A stretch of DNA of 64,000 nucleotides, from positions 10,450,231 to 10,514,230 of the forward strand of contig NC_134033.1 in assembly GCF_964204645.1 (NCBI RefSeq), in the 5' to 3' direction. Shown here one piece after another: positions 12,701-22,000 of this stretch; position 1 is the stretch's first letter; each line of letters starts with the position of its first letter. The position numbers and the translations under genes are program-made. This DNA is from Tubulanus polymorphus (lineage: Eukaryota > Nemertea > Palaeonemertea > Tubulaniformes > Tubulanidae). Under the pieces are notes generated by a model. The model searched no databases, had not been told where the DNA came from, and saw nothing but the letters and a program-made list of their open reading frames with translations.

Positions 12701-15700
12701 ACTGAGTGCTTTAACGGTACGTTACTACCCTTCACTCACGCCCCCTAGTAGTCACAAACTGTATTAAATGACGTTTGTTTTTTCTACGAACAGTTGGCCC
12801 CTCGTGTCCCCTAGTGGTGACAAATCGATAACTGTTGTTTTTCTGCCGCTCACACCCCCCTAGTGGTGACAAATATATGTGCTGTTTGTTAATTTTCTAC
12901 GAGTGGTTGGCCCCTCAAACCCCCTTGTGGTTGCAAAACTGTTACAAATATTGTTTCTTTATTTTGAAGGAGTGATTGGCCCCTCATGCCACCTAGAAGT
13001 CACAAAATTAATTGAAGAATATTGTTTCTTCATTTTCTAGGTGTGGTCGGCCCCTCATGCCCCCTAGTGGTAGTGACAAATTCTAATAAATGTTTTTTGG
13101 TTATTTTCTAGGAGTGGTTGGCCCCTTTACCAGATAAAAGTTTACCACACATGCAAATCAGAGAATTTCTATTGAGAGCGTTATCAGAGGTAGATATTGA
13201 TATCCTCCCCCTCCCTCCCCTCCCTCCCTCTCCCTCTCCCTCTCCCTCTCTCTTCTAAACAGAATGTTGATTGTGATGATGTTTAAACTGATTTCAGTTT
13301 CCTCCGATTCCATCTGATCTTCTGAAGAGCAGTGGAACTGGTAAAGCCGTCATGTATTTATATCAACATCCGAAAGAGGTGAAATCAAATAAAGAAAAGG
13401 CCGGAAAACTAATCAGTAAGTTCCACAACTACTATACACAGTTCCACTTCTACAACAAGACAGTTCCACATTTCTGTACTCAGTTCCACAGTTACTGAAT
13501 CCAGTGCCACTGTTCTGTATCCAGTTCCACAGTTGATAGACTCAGTTCCACAGTTACTGGATACAGTTCCACATTTCTTGATCCAGTTCCACGGTAACTA
13601 GACTCAGTTCCACCTGGCGGCAGTTCCACAATTCTGTACTCAGATTCACGGTTACCAGACTCGGTTCGACATTTCTAGATCCAGTTCCACAGTTCTGGAT
13701 TCGTAATTAAACTCTTCAGATAAATGTGATTAACTGATATTTGATGTCGATGAATATTATTTACGGAATAGATAACAAGACGAGTAGTACTATACATTCA
13801 CCTGATGAAGCTTCTACACATTAGTATCAAAGCTCATGCATCAAGTAAATAGTTAAAATATATAGTACTACTCTTGATTAATTGAAGAAGTCCCACAATT
13901 CGAATTTTATATGAAATGATTTATTAGAATGAAACCACAACATTTCGGCTGTTGACTAACAGCCATCATCAGGTGGAATGACCAGAAAACAAAAGTAACG
14001 TAGCGTATAAACTTACAGGACATAAACAAAAGCTGTGTCAGAATAAATGTAAACAGAACAAGTGACAAATGAAAACAACCAGGGGTGCCGTAGAAACCAC
14101 AGAATTCTATGAAGAGTTAGGATGAATACAAATTATGTAACTAAGTGGAACTAGTTGAAGTGGATGGAATTCGAATTGAGGGACCTCTTCAATTAATCTA
14201 CAGTATACACGAATTCGAATTCAAATATTTATTGACACTTTATGTTATATATAGATATCAGTTTACAAGTCAATAAATGGGAAAAGGTACAATACAAATA
14301 AACAATATGATATAGGAATAGAGACAGAGTAAAAATGAGGAAAGTTATCTATAGATGTATCCCTAATCGATACATAGTAGATTACGCCGCTCAATAAAGA
14401 GATCATTGACAAATTAACAAACAATGTGTGCGGCGATTTCTATATCACCGTTATTATAAGACATGAGAAATACAAACAGTTTTTCTGGAGACTGAGAATT
14501 TGCATCGGAAAATTCGTCGAGTTTGGATAGTAGATTCCTATTTGAATTACTAAGTTTTGGACATTTTGTTAGTAAGTGTAGTTCAGTTATCATCATACGT
14601 GGATTAGAGTGTTTCATTCGACTACCATAGTACTACTGGTCTCGCTATTTGTTCTAAACCCTGTTAACGCGGCTACTCTACGAATGTTCTCATTATTCAC
14701 AGATGAATGGGCGAGACCGATCTTCAATCTGACGTCGAACTATAAAAGTCTTACTCGGGAAGAACGAGAACAACGCGATTACGAGCAGTTGCCTAAAAAA
14801 CGTAAACTCAGCGTCGAGACCGGATCGGCGACTCCTCGTCGAGATATCGATAAGGCTATGACTGAAGACAAGTAAGTTTCGATTACGCCGTTCGAGGTGG
14901 CGCCACTTACCTGGAAATAACGGAAAAGTCTGGGAATTTTGTTAAAGAAGCTAAAAATCAGGGAAATTTGTTTAAAAATCAAACAGTTTCCGTCTATATT
15001 TCACGTATTCGACTGTGTTAATTGATTTTATTCTTAACAGATCAGTCAGGGAAAACAATGCGTGTGGCGGGGTAAAGTCAGGGAAAAGCCAGTCAAATAT
15101 TAGTGGCCACCCTGAAGTTTCAATTAGGTCTACAATGGAACCTCGCTGTAACGAACTTCACGGGACCAGATAATCGATGTTCGTTATAACTGATAGTTCG
15201 TTATATCCAGTATGAAAGTAGTTGATATTGTCGTAGTTTTGTTATAATTGATAAATCAGTATATCCGAAATGAGGTGCGCGGTCCTTACTGATCGGGCGT
15301 TATCCAGAAATCACAGAATTCTAGCCATTGTCTTGAGAATCTAGTGATTTTGAATTTTTGGTATCTCATGTTGTTCTTACCTAGGCATATTATGTTAAAA
15401 CAATCAATTTCGAAATTATAGCTTATGACATGTTCTATGATGGTGGTGAGTTTCAAGGTCATTGGGTTTTGTATATGTCCACAAGGGGGCGTTAAAAAGT
15501 AGAATTATTTAGTATTTCTATGATTCTGGTAAGTATCAAGGTCATATTCAGTATATGGTCACCAGGGGCGTTGAATATTGAATAATTAGATTTTTGAGCA
15601 TTCGAAACCACATCCCAAGTGGACATGATATTGGCAGCAAGTCATTGGATAAATCATAGTTTTGGGTGGCCTTGAATATAAAGCGTCCTTAAGAAAATGA

Positions 15701-16892
15701 ACCCCGGTTTGAGCCTGATACAGTAGAACTAGCTGAATTCAGATTGGTTTTATTCGGATTTTCACTTAATTCGGACTAGTATTCCGTTCGGTTCTATTCA
15801 ATTGGGAGCGCATAATTCGGATTTCGTTTATTAATATTCCAGGCCCAGGTGATCTGAATTAAGCGAGTTCTAATGTATCTTCGTGAATAACTGAATGTCA
15901 TTTGAATTGAGAGAATGAACTAAATCTTTATTGAGAAAATTAAATGTGTGTAATCGGGATCCTTATCCAGTTCTACAGTTTTGGGTAGCGTGAACATACC
16001 GGTAACCGGTAGTTCATTTTCGATGAGTCAAATCTCTAACTGGCAACTGTGGAACTGGTTCCTCGAATTCAAGATTGAGGCGAATGATCAAGGGTTTACT
16101 GTACCGGTATTTCGGAAGAGATGTAATTTCCGACTGAGAGTGTTTAAACGATGATGTATGTTTATATTGTAGAGGAGCGTTACGACCCGGTGATAAAGGT
16201 TGGATCAGTAGAGCGCGAGTTCCGATGCCGTCTCATAAAGATTACGTTATTCGCCCGAAATGGCAGACGGACGACGACGATGAAACTGAATTCATCAAGG
16301 TAAAACGAATAACCTGTGACCCCCACTATCTCTCTTCTCCGCCCCTTCCTCTCCTCTCTCTTTCCTCTTCCCTCTGTCCCTCCTCTTTTCATTCACCCTC
16401 TCCTCTCTGCAGTCTCACCTCTTCTCTTTTCTCTCCACTCGCCACTCTACCCTCTGTCTCTCTCTCTCTTCCCTCCTCCACTCACGCCTATCACTCTCTT
16501 CCCTCCTCTTTCCATTCAATCTCTCCACTCTCACCTTCCTCCCTCCTCTTTCTTCTCCACTCCCCCCTCTCTCTTCCCTCCTCCACTCATGCCTATCACT
16601 CTCTTCCCTCCTCTTTCCATTCAACCTCTCCACTCTCACCTCCTCTTTCCTCTCCCTTCAGTTCATCTCGCCTACCTCTCTCCCCTCCTTACATTTCTTA
16701 TTTCCCCGTTTCTTATTGCCTCTTTTTACTAAACGGATCCTTTTGAGTTCTTCATTTTTCATGTTTCAGCCGAAGAAGAAAGAACTGACTCGATACGAGA
16801 GACATAAACGATCGTTTCAAGAGCGTAAAGCGCGAGATAAAACGCAACGCGCCGTTAACATCAGTATAGAGGGACGTAACATGTCGCTATAG
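6778..16892 (+). CDS. IWS1: IWS1-type transcription elongation factor (SPT6-interacting), ten coding exons
   Basis: Coding exons are 6778-6799, 9038-9130, 9208-10350, 11398-11638, 12431-12716, 13112-13189, 13298-13415, 14703-14871, 16173-16299 and 16770-16892. All introns are GT-AG, phases agree at every junction, and the total is 2,400 bases, 799 residues plus TAG. The N-terminal half (about residues 1-500) is disordered: STPVQDER near the start as in vertebrate IWS1, a long SPGS-rich stretch, then [15 protein letters not shown], the acidic segment known in the family to contact SPT6. Exons 5-8 hold the TFIIS N-terminal-like (TND) domain: [40 protein letters not shown], then [14 protein letters not shown]. 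The C-terminus has [13 protein letters not shown] and ends [14 protein letters not shown]1 acts in the nucleus with SPT6 on elongating RNA polymerase II and links to mRNA export and H3K36 methylation. Exon 1 (MELDLEE plus a G) is the least certain; it fits phase and start context but is short. Confidence 0.93.
7227..8210. mobile_element. 984-bp non-autonomous DNA transposon in IWS1 intron 1
   Basis: The ends are inverted repeats of about 40 bases: GGGGCCGGTTGCTCAAAAG on the left and CTTTTGAGCAACTGGCCCC on the right, continuing inward with GTTGGTTA and TAACCAAC. The interior has no open frame of note. GGGGCCRGTTGC ends recur, with different inner sequence, in the elements at 32848, 33167 and 25190, so they may share a transposase source. 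I could not define a target duplication. Confidence 0.75.
8211..8700. mobile_element. 490-bp TIR element with internal GTGAAAA subrepeats, IWS1 intron 1
   Basis: It abuts the preceding element. The ends TGGTTTTCACGAGCAG and CTGCTCGTGAAAACCA are inverted repeats. The motif TTTTCACGAG followed by a GTTT-containing stretch recurs inside near 8497, 8545 and 8636, so the body is built from degenerate copies of its own end. Overlapping open frames on both strands in this stretch are a by-product of the subrepeats and carry no domain. Confidence 0.6.
8704..8997. mobile_element. piggyBac-like MITE flanked by TTAA, IWS1 intron 1
   Basis: TTAA at 8704-8707 is followed by CCCTTTCAGTGC, and the right side reads GCACTGAAATGG followed by TTAA at 8994-8997. 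TTAA target sites and CCCTTT-type termini are characteristic of piggyBac-family elements. About 294 bases, no transposase. Inside are two copies of a CACCGCAGTGCGGTG-like subterminal palindrome (near 8729 and 8773). The right end is only 40 bases from the start of IWS1 exon 2. Confidence 0.7.
9360..9990 (+). repeat. IWS1: Coding tandem repeat in IWS1 exon 3 (Ser-Pro-Gly-Ser-Gln-Arg)
   Basis: Exon 3 encodes a run of [19 protein letters not shown]-like units. Four near-identical 63-base (21-residue) copies begin at 9567, 9630, 9693 and 9756; shorter degenerate copies flank them. The repeats keep frame because the unit is a multiple of three. They lie in the disordered region that in vertebrate IWS1 is also repetitive but with an acidic SDSE-type unit, so the repeat itself is lineage-specific. 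Confidence 0.85.
10351..11120. other. IWS1 intron 3, unique AT-rich part
   Basis: No gene, element or repeat recognised. A 15-base stretch at 10506-10520 bounded by AG before and GT after would keep frame as a microexon, but nothing else supports it. Confidence 0.4.
11121..11340 (+). mobile_element. 220-bp inverted-repeat element with central stem-loop/GAAACG cassette
   Basis: The arms AAGATAAAAACCCACTATTT at the left and its complement AAATAGTGGGTTTTTATCTT at the right extend to about 45 bases. At the centre (11222-11262) is CTGACGATGATCTC, loop TAGTGT, GAGATC, GAAACGTCGTG. It lies in IWS1 intron 3, 57 bases before exon 4; a related half-copy in opposite orientation is at 6187-6353. The central motif resembles part of a hammerhead ribozyme core, as reported for Penelope-like elements, but no stem III or cleavage site is evident. 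Confidence 0.6.
11735..12405 (+). repeat. About 41-bp minisatellite in IWS1 intron 4
   Basis: About 16 degenerate copies of a unit containing CTTCAGCCTGGAGCCATTCC and TTTTACCCTAGGGCCACCC. Each unit contains one or two pyrimidine-tract-plus-AG strings (CCCTGCTTCAG, TTCCCTTTAG) that look like 3' splice sites. The array ends about 26 bases before the true acceptor of exon 5. Confidence 0.85.
12740..13133 (+). repeat. About 60-bp repeat in IWS1 intron 5 whose last copy is the exon 6 acceptor
   Basis: Copies with a TTTTCTA-like lead, then GAGTGGTTGGCCCCTC, CCCCCTAGTGGTGACAAA, lie near 12780, 12894, 12961 and 13034, with partial ones at 12735 and 12850. The last copy, at 13104-13130, is the real splice junction TTTTCTAG|GAGTGGTTGGCCCCT and the first codons (EWLAP) of exon 6. 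Upstream copies have lost the acceptor AG (CTAC at 12897) or retain it but read into a stop (13040). Confidence 0.75.
13200..13258 (+). repeat. CCCTCC/CTCTCC microsatellite in IWS1 intron 6
   Basis: Pyrimidine-only run of CCCTCC, CCCTCT and CTCTCC units filling most of the short intron between exons 6 and 7. Confidence 0.8.
13420..13705 (+). repeat. About 23-bp CAGTTCCACA minisatellite at the start of IWS1 intron 7
   Basis: About a dozen degenerate copies of a unit such as CAGTTCCACAGTTCTGGAT begin immediately after the donor GTAAG at 13416. The unit matches the ends of the dispersed short TIR family seen at 4153-4262, so the array probably grew from such an element. Confidence 0.8.
13876..14198 (-). 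mobile_element. 323-bp TIR element with stem-loop/GAAATG cassette, IWS1 intron 7
   Basis: The ends GATTAATTGAAGAAGTCCC and GGGACCTCTTCAATTAATC are inverted repeats of about 30 bases. On the minus strand at 13938-13980 is CCTGATGATGGCTGT, loop TAGTCA, ACAGCC, GAAATGTTG, the same cassette layout as at 11222 and 6312 with different stem sequence. No coding capacity. Confidence 0.6.
14206..14617 (-). mobile_element. 3' fragment of a LINE in IWS1 intron 7
   Basis: The minus-strand frame 14617-14414 encodes 67 residues, with [17 protein letters not shown] followed by [16 protein letters not shown]. Such a leucine-rich Cys-containing tail is typical of the C-terminus of LINE reverse transcriptases. 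The 3' UTR then runs to an AATAAATATTTGAATTCG-like end near 14206. Strongly 5'-truncated, so the clade cannot be named. Confidence 0.55.
15125..15290. mobile_element. Probable DNA-transposon fragment, IWS1 intron 8
   Basis: ATGGAACCTCGCTGTAACG followed by repeated GTTCGTTATA motifs. This end type (AACCTCG with TAACGAAC) is common at pogo/Tigger-like elements in animals. Only one end is clear, so the boundaries are approximate. Confidence 0.35.
15721..15875. mobile_element. 155-bp pogo/mariner-like MITE flanked by TA, IWS1 intron 8
   Basis: The ends CAGTAGAACTAGCTGAATTC and GAATTAAGCGAGTTCTAATG are inverted repeats of about 24 bases with a few mismatches, flanked by TA on both sides (15719-15720 and 15876-15877). 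TA duplication with CAGTAGAACT-type ends is typical of the Tc1/mariner/pogo superfamily. No transposase. Confidence 0.6.
15968..16055. mobile_element. CAGTTCCAC-family TIR element, degenerate copy, IWS1 intron 8
   Basis: ATCCAGTTCTACAGTTTTG on the left and CAACTGTGGAACTGG on the right, about 85 bases apart, match the ends of the element at 4153-4262. Confidence 0.45.
16317..16690 (+). repeat. Pyrimidine-rich repeat in IWS1 intron 9
   Basis: A run of CTCTCTTCCCTCCT-type sequence containing two copies of an approximately 110-base unit with CACTCACGCCTATCACTC. It occupies most of intron 9 and generates long spurious frames in both directions. Confidence 0.75.
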
Positions 16893-16969
16893 CGACGTAT
16901 TGTCGTTGGCAACAATACCATCGCTCTAAAGCATCGTTAACATTCGTAGACTCTGTGCATTTAAACGCG

Positions 16970-16975
16970 AATAAA
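16970..16975 (+). promoter_or_regulatory. IWS1: Poly(A) signal of IWS1
   Basis: AATAAA 78 bases after the stop codon at 16890-16892, and before the long inverted repeat that starts at 17082. It is the first canonical signal downstream. Confidence 0.55.
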
Positions 16976-17081
16976 CAACAGTTCATCAGACGGCGATTGA
17001 TCGCTAACAGTCGACGGGTATACCCCTGTCTAATAGGGCTGTCAGAGATAGCCTCGCCCACATGGCAGCGGGTCCCAAGGC

Positions 17082-17419
17082 ATCCTCACTCGCCAGGGTT
17101 TGATTACCGCCCGCCGAAGCACACGCCAACGCAGACACTGGCTGCTGACCCTTTATCGGTCTATTACATCGCCCAAGATTTCTTGGGCGGACAAGTTGCC
17201 GCTAAATGGTCACTAGTCTATATATCTAGCCAATTGGATGCATTGGGTTGAAAAACAATGCGTCTGATTGGCTAATTATATGGACTGGTGGCCGCTAAGC
17301 GGCAACCTGTCCACCTAAGAAATGTCAGGCGATTTAATAGACCAATGAAGGGTTTGCGGCAAGGGTTTGTATTGGCGTGAGCTTCGGTGGGCGGTAATCA
17401 AACCCTGGCAAGCGAGGAT
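17082..17419. repeat. 338-bp long inverted repeat (foldback) downstream of IWS1
   Basis: The left arm 17082-17245 and right arm 17256-17419 are each about 164 bases and complementary over most of their length; the inner edge is GCATTG, ten bases, CAATGC. Matched blocks include GCCAGGGTTTGATTACCGCC on the left against GGCGGTAATCAAACCCTGGC on the right, TTGCCGCT against AGCGGCAA, and CTAGCCAAT against ATTGGCTAAT. The arms differ by scattered substitutions. It could be a foldback transposon; it would form a very long hairpin in RNA. Confidence 0.8.
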
Positions 17420-17757
17420 TGTTCTAGGGATAACACTGGCCCAATCTGGTGTGTGTGTGTGTTGTACGTATTGATTTTGCATGTAAATATTGTAATTGAT
17501 CAGGGTTGAGGAGGTAATCAATAAGACAGCTCTCCCTGGTGTGAGACCACGGCTTAAATAGGGCTTTTATGAAATGAATCGTTTTTTAATTGTTTTCTGT
17601 AAAATCGTGTAAATAATTTTCTAAAAAAAATATAGAGTATAAAAGACTGTCATCAGTTTAAACTAGTAATAATACTACATGTATTGTTTATTGGTATTCA
17701 TGGTATTTTCAAGTTAAGTTTTAAAGCGAGCTCAAGTCACCAGCAGGACCCGTTTTT

Positions 17758-17844
17758 ATAGACTGGTATTACCTTTAACCCGGGGGCTAACTCGATTGAT
17801 AATGAATTGAGTTAGCCCTCGGGTTAAAGGTAATACCAGTCTAT
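17758..17844. repeat. Near-perfect 36-bp inverted repeat with 15-base loop
   Basis: The left arm 17758-17793 and right arm 17809-17844 are reverse complements with one mismatch. The outer edge is ATAGACTGGTATTACC and its complement; the inner edge is GGCTAACTC and GAGTTAGCC. The high identity points to a recent element or to selection on the structure. Confidence 0.85.
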
Positions 17845-19052
17845 TAAACCAGGGTTAGGTGAAGGAGCCTTGGCAAGTAGAGGATTGAAAAGGTATATTT
17901 CTTGACGGACAATATGACGTCATGCGCATCCATCCCTGTTAAGCAGACGCGGATCCAGACTGTTGCACATGTAGCGCGTGCATCAGTCACAGTTTTCAAG
18001 TGCGACTTCGAAAAATTCTGGTTTCACGAAATAAACCTGCTGTGCACAACGTCTGTAGTATGGCGGGTAGTTTTCTGTTCTGCTCGCTATAGTGACGTTA
18101 TTGGTTTTAAAAGAGGACACGACCTTCACGGTTTACTGAGTGGCAAGACGCTAAGCAGGGCGCACAATTTGTAAACTATTGAATTCAAAAAGTTTGGTTT
18201 TCTCGCGCGAGAAAACGAAAACAGAAAAGTTTGCTGGTAAAAGAATTTTATATAGCCTCTAGCCAGTCAGAAGAATTTTTTCAAACCCATATATTTTGTT
18301 TTCTCTAGCGGGAAAACCAAAGAACGGGCCAATATGAGAGTTTTTTAAAATTTTCTTAGCCTCAGCCAACTGCATGCTCACCCCCTCAAATGCCTTCAAA
18401 AAAAATTTATAAGGGGTTTTTCCGTGTAAATAGCCTTCTAAGAAGATGAAATAAGAATCTTAGCTGCCTCAGAAACAGAACTAACAGTAGCGCCGCATTT
18501 TATTTTCTTATTGGCAGCGTTTTCAGAATTGGCCAAACTAGGAATCGTGAGCTTCGAGTGGCCTAACGAGTTAATGATTTGAACCTGGGACTCCTTGCTT
18601 CGATTAATCTTCCAAAACAAATATAATTTGCGGGGCCAAGATACCGGGGGTGAAAATTCAAACCAGCCGGATTACAAACTCGCAATAAAAGAATAACTGA
18701 CTTAATTTATTAAAAACTAGACACATTTTTCGACAACCCGAAATATTTCTAGTATTTTGAATAAATGTGTTAGTAAATTAACTTTCATTTGCCGGGCCGC
18801 TCGCGGGCTCTTGGTCTCACGTGCTAACTGCCGTCGATCATTCATCAGAATTTAAAATAGTTTGCTAATCAAAATAACCAATTTAACGTTAGGCCTATTA
18901 ACATTTTAAAAACCATGTTTTGATCGGTATTTTATTGGGATCTCTTTCAAAGGGCGGCGCCAAGAATTGGCTGAATCTGTTTTCTAGATAAAATCAGGAC
19001 TCGAACCACGTTAATTGAGTGCTTTTTTACCGGTACCCAGTCTACATTCAAG
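17845..19052. other. Intergenic, MPDU1 upstream region
   Basis: No gene supported. A 60-codon minus-strand frame at 18438-18620 has no recognisable domain. A tRNA-like B box on the minus strand (GTGGTTCGAGTCC near 18985-19000) may be a SINE relic. Just upstream of the MPDU1 start lies TTCAAGATGGCTG, which matches a YY1-type AAGATGGC site overlapping the ATG. Confidence 0.35.
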
Positions 19053-22000
19053 ATGGCTGACCAGGAAGTAAAACCGGTGTCAAATATGTTTGAGAATTGG
19101 CTGCAGATGCTCGTTCCACAGCCCTGTTACGATGAATTTTTCGTCAAACACAATTTTTTCGAAGGTAACTCAAATCTTAAGCAGCGGCGTGTGTCGTGAA
19201 TTACTTGCTAAACTCCGGAAATCCACTACAATCTCAGTGAACGAGCGAATAATATAATTGCACTATTTACCGCATAATAAAGACAAGTAAACGATATTGT
19301 ATACATATGGCCACGCCGGGTGTCATTTAAAAGCTTTATTTTATCTCCCCCGTCCTTATTGTACTTGATTTTATAATCTATGGCTATGTTACGTAACAGA
19401 AAGAATTAATTGAATTCTATTGAATTTTAAAAATCATTTTTGAAACGAAATATTTCTATTGCATACTATAGCGGCCTCGGTAGCTTAGTTAGTGAGATAA
19501 GGCTTAATGCTGTTGCATCCACTATCAGTGCTGAGTGACAAGTGGGTTTGAGTTCTGCTGGCTGCTTACAGTGGGGTTCCCACGGGTTTTGAGAAGTCTT
19601 GGAAAGTTTTGGGAAATGGGACTTTTGTTTCCAGGCCCTGGAAAAGCGATGGAAATTTCGTTTTTCTATCAAAGGCGGGTCCTTTACAAACGACAGACGG
19701 ACCTGGGACCTGGCTCTTATTGAAAACACTGTGAATGGTCATCATAATTGCTACTAATTAAATTTACTTTGAATGGTACTTTGGTTATAGCATTGGCTAT
19801 AGTAGTTAGTGCATATCAAAAGTTTGCAAGTTAGGCTCTAAATGTGTTGAATGATAGGACCTGCCCTTATCATCTAGACTAAAGCCGCGATCACACCGTG
19901 ACGATTTAGCCTGGGCCAAATTTGCACCGATCAGGCTAGGGCCAAGTTTGGCCCGTGCCTAATTAGAGAGCGCGTTCACACGCAAACCACTCACTTCAAA
20001 GCGAAGTGGATCATTTCCGGTGCCAGTTGCAATTCAAACGCAATCATTTGTCTGGTGCTAAAATTAGGCTTGGGCCTGGTCCGACGTTTTTGGTCTATCA
20101 TTTGCTTTCTCCTTGATGAGACCTACGTTGCCTGTTTCTAGGGGTAACGGGTAAAAATCCCTGTGGTTAATATCCCCCCCCCCCCAGTAAAATTCCCCTA
20201 GGTTGGCGATGTATAACTTAGTGGTATGGAAAATTTGTAATCTGGGTATGGAAAAGGTATGGAAAATGATATTGGCCAACCTGTGGGAACCCTGATACAG
20301 TGTGCGGGCAACACTTCAAAGGCCGTCCCGTCGTGAGGTTTAATGAATAATCCAATAGGGTTAGTCTTAGGAAACCAAGATCCAATCGACTTAAGACCAA
20401 ACAAATAAACAAGCAAACAACTTAATTTTTTTCAGTCGTGTGTTTAAAGATTTTACTGAGTAAAGTCCTGGGCTACGCGATCATTGTAGGGTCTGTTTTA
20501 GGTAAGTTGATTCATGAAGTTCTTAAATTATTATCTTAAAAAAATCATATGAATTTTAGATGTTTTTTTACTGGTCGTATTTTCAGTAAAACTGCCTCAG
20601 ATTGTGAAGATTCTCTCGGCTAAAAGCGGCGCTGGGATCAGCATGCTTAGTATAATTATGGAACTGGTAGCTATAGCTTCAGCTGCTGCTTACGGCTGGG
20701 CGATGAAATACCCTTTCAGGTAAAAAGCAATCGATATCTGCCAATTATACTCACTGTGGAAATTCCACAATATTCTGATACTTTTTGTATATGAAGTGCA
20801 GTAGACTCTGCGCGAATTTGATTGATCTACTGTGCTCGGAGATTACAAATTTCAGTGCAAACGATCTGAAAAGTATAATGTAGGCCTAGACCCTAGAATT
20901 TCAGAACTGTAATCCCTAGAACTCCACAACTGTAGACCCTAGAACTCCACAACTTTAGGCTCTAGCACTCCACAACTGTAGACCCTAAAACTTCACAGCT
21001 GTATACCCTACAACTCAAACACTGTACCCCTAAAACTTAACAACTGTAGGCCCTAGGGCTCCCCAATTGTAAACCCTAGAATTTCACAACACTATGGACC
21101 CTAGAACTCCCCAACTGTAGCCCCTAAAACTATAACTGTAGACCCTAGGACTCTACAATTGTAGAGCCTTGAACTTCACAGCTGTGGACCCTAAATTTCG
21201 CAACTGTAGATCTTAGAACTCCAGAACTGTAGACCTTAAACCTCCACAACTGTGTGAAACCCCCTGGTACCCCCACTGTAGTTCTGTGTGAACCCCTGGT
21301 ACCCATACCACTGTAGTTCTGTGTGAACCCCTGGTACCCATACCACTGTAGTTCTGTGTGAACCCCTGGTACCCATACCACTGTAGGTCTGTGTAAACCC
21401 CCTGGTATCCATGCCACTGTAGTTCTGTGTGAACCCCTGGTACCCTACCACTGTAGTTCTGTGTGAACCCGTGATACCCATACCACTGTAGTTCTGTGTG
21501 AACCCCCTGGTACCCATGCCACTGTAGTTCCGTGTGAACCCCTGGTACCCATATCATGTAGTTCTGTGTGAACCCCTGGTACCCATACCACTGTAGGTCT
21601 GTGTGAACCCCCTGGTACCCATACCACTGTAGTTCTGTGTGAACCCCTGGTACCCATACCACTGTAGTTCTGTGTGAACCCCTGGTACCCATACCACTGT
21701 AGTTCTGTATGAACCCCTGGTACCCATACCACTGTAGTTCTGTGTGAACCCCCTGGTACCCATATCACTGTAGGTCTGTGTGAGCCCCCTGGTACCCATA
21801 CCACTGTAGGTCTCTGTGAACCCCCTGGTACCCATATCACGGTAGGTCTGTGTGAACCCCCTGGTACCCATACCACTGTAGGTCTGTGTGAGCCACCTGG
21901 TACCCATACCACTGTAGGTCTGTGTGAGCCCCCTGGTACCCATACCCCTGTAGTTCTGTGTGAACCCCCCGGTACCTATACCACTGTAGGCCTGTGTGAA

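Noticed and set aside
18438-18620. 60-codon minus-strand frame as a gene fragment
   Set aside because: No recognised motif and no splice context.
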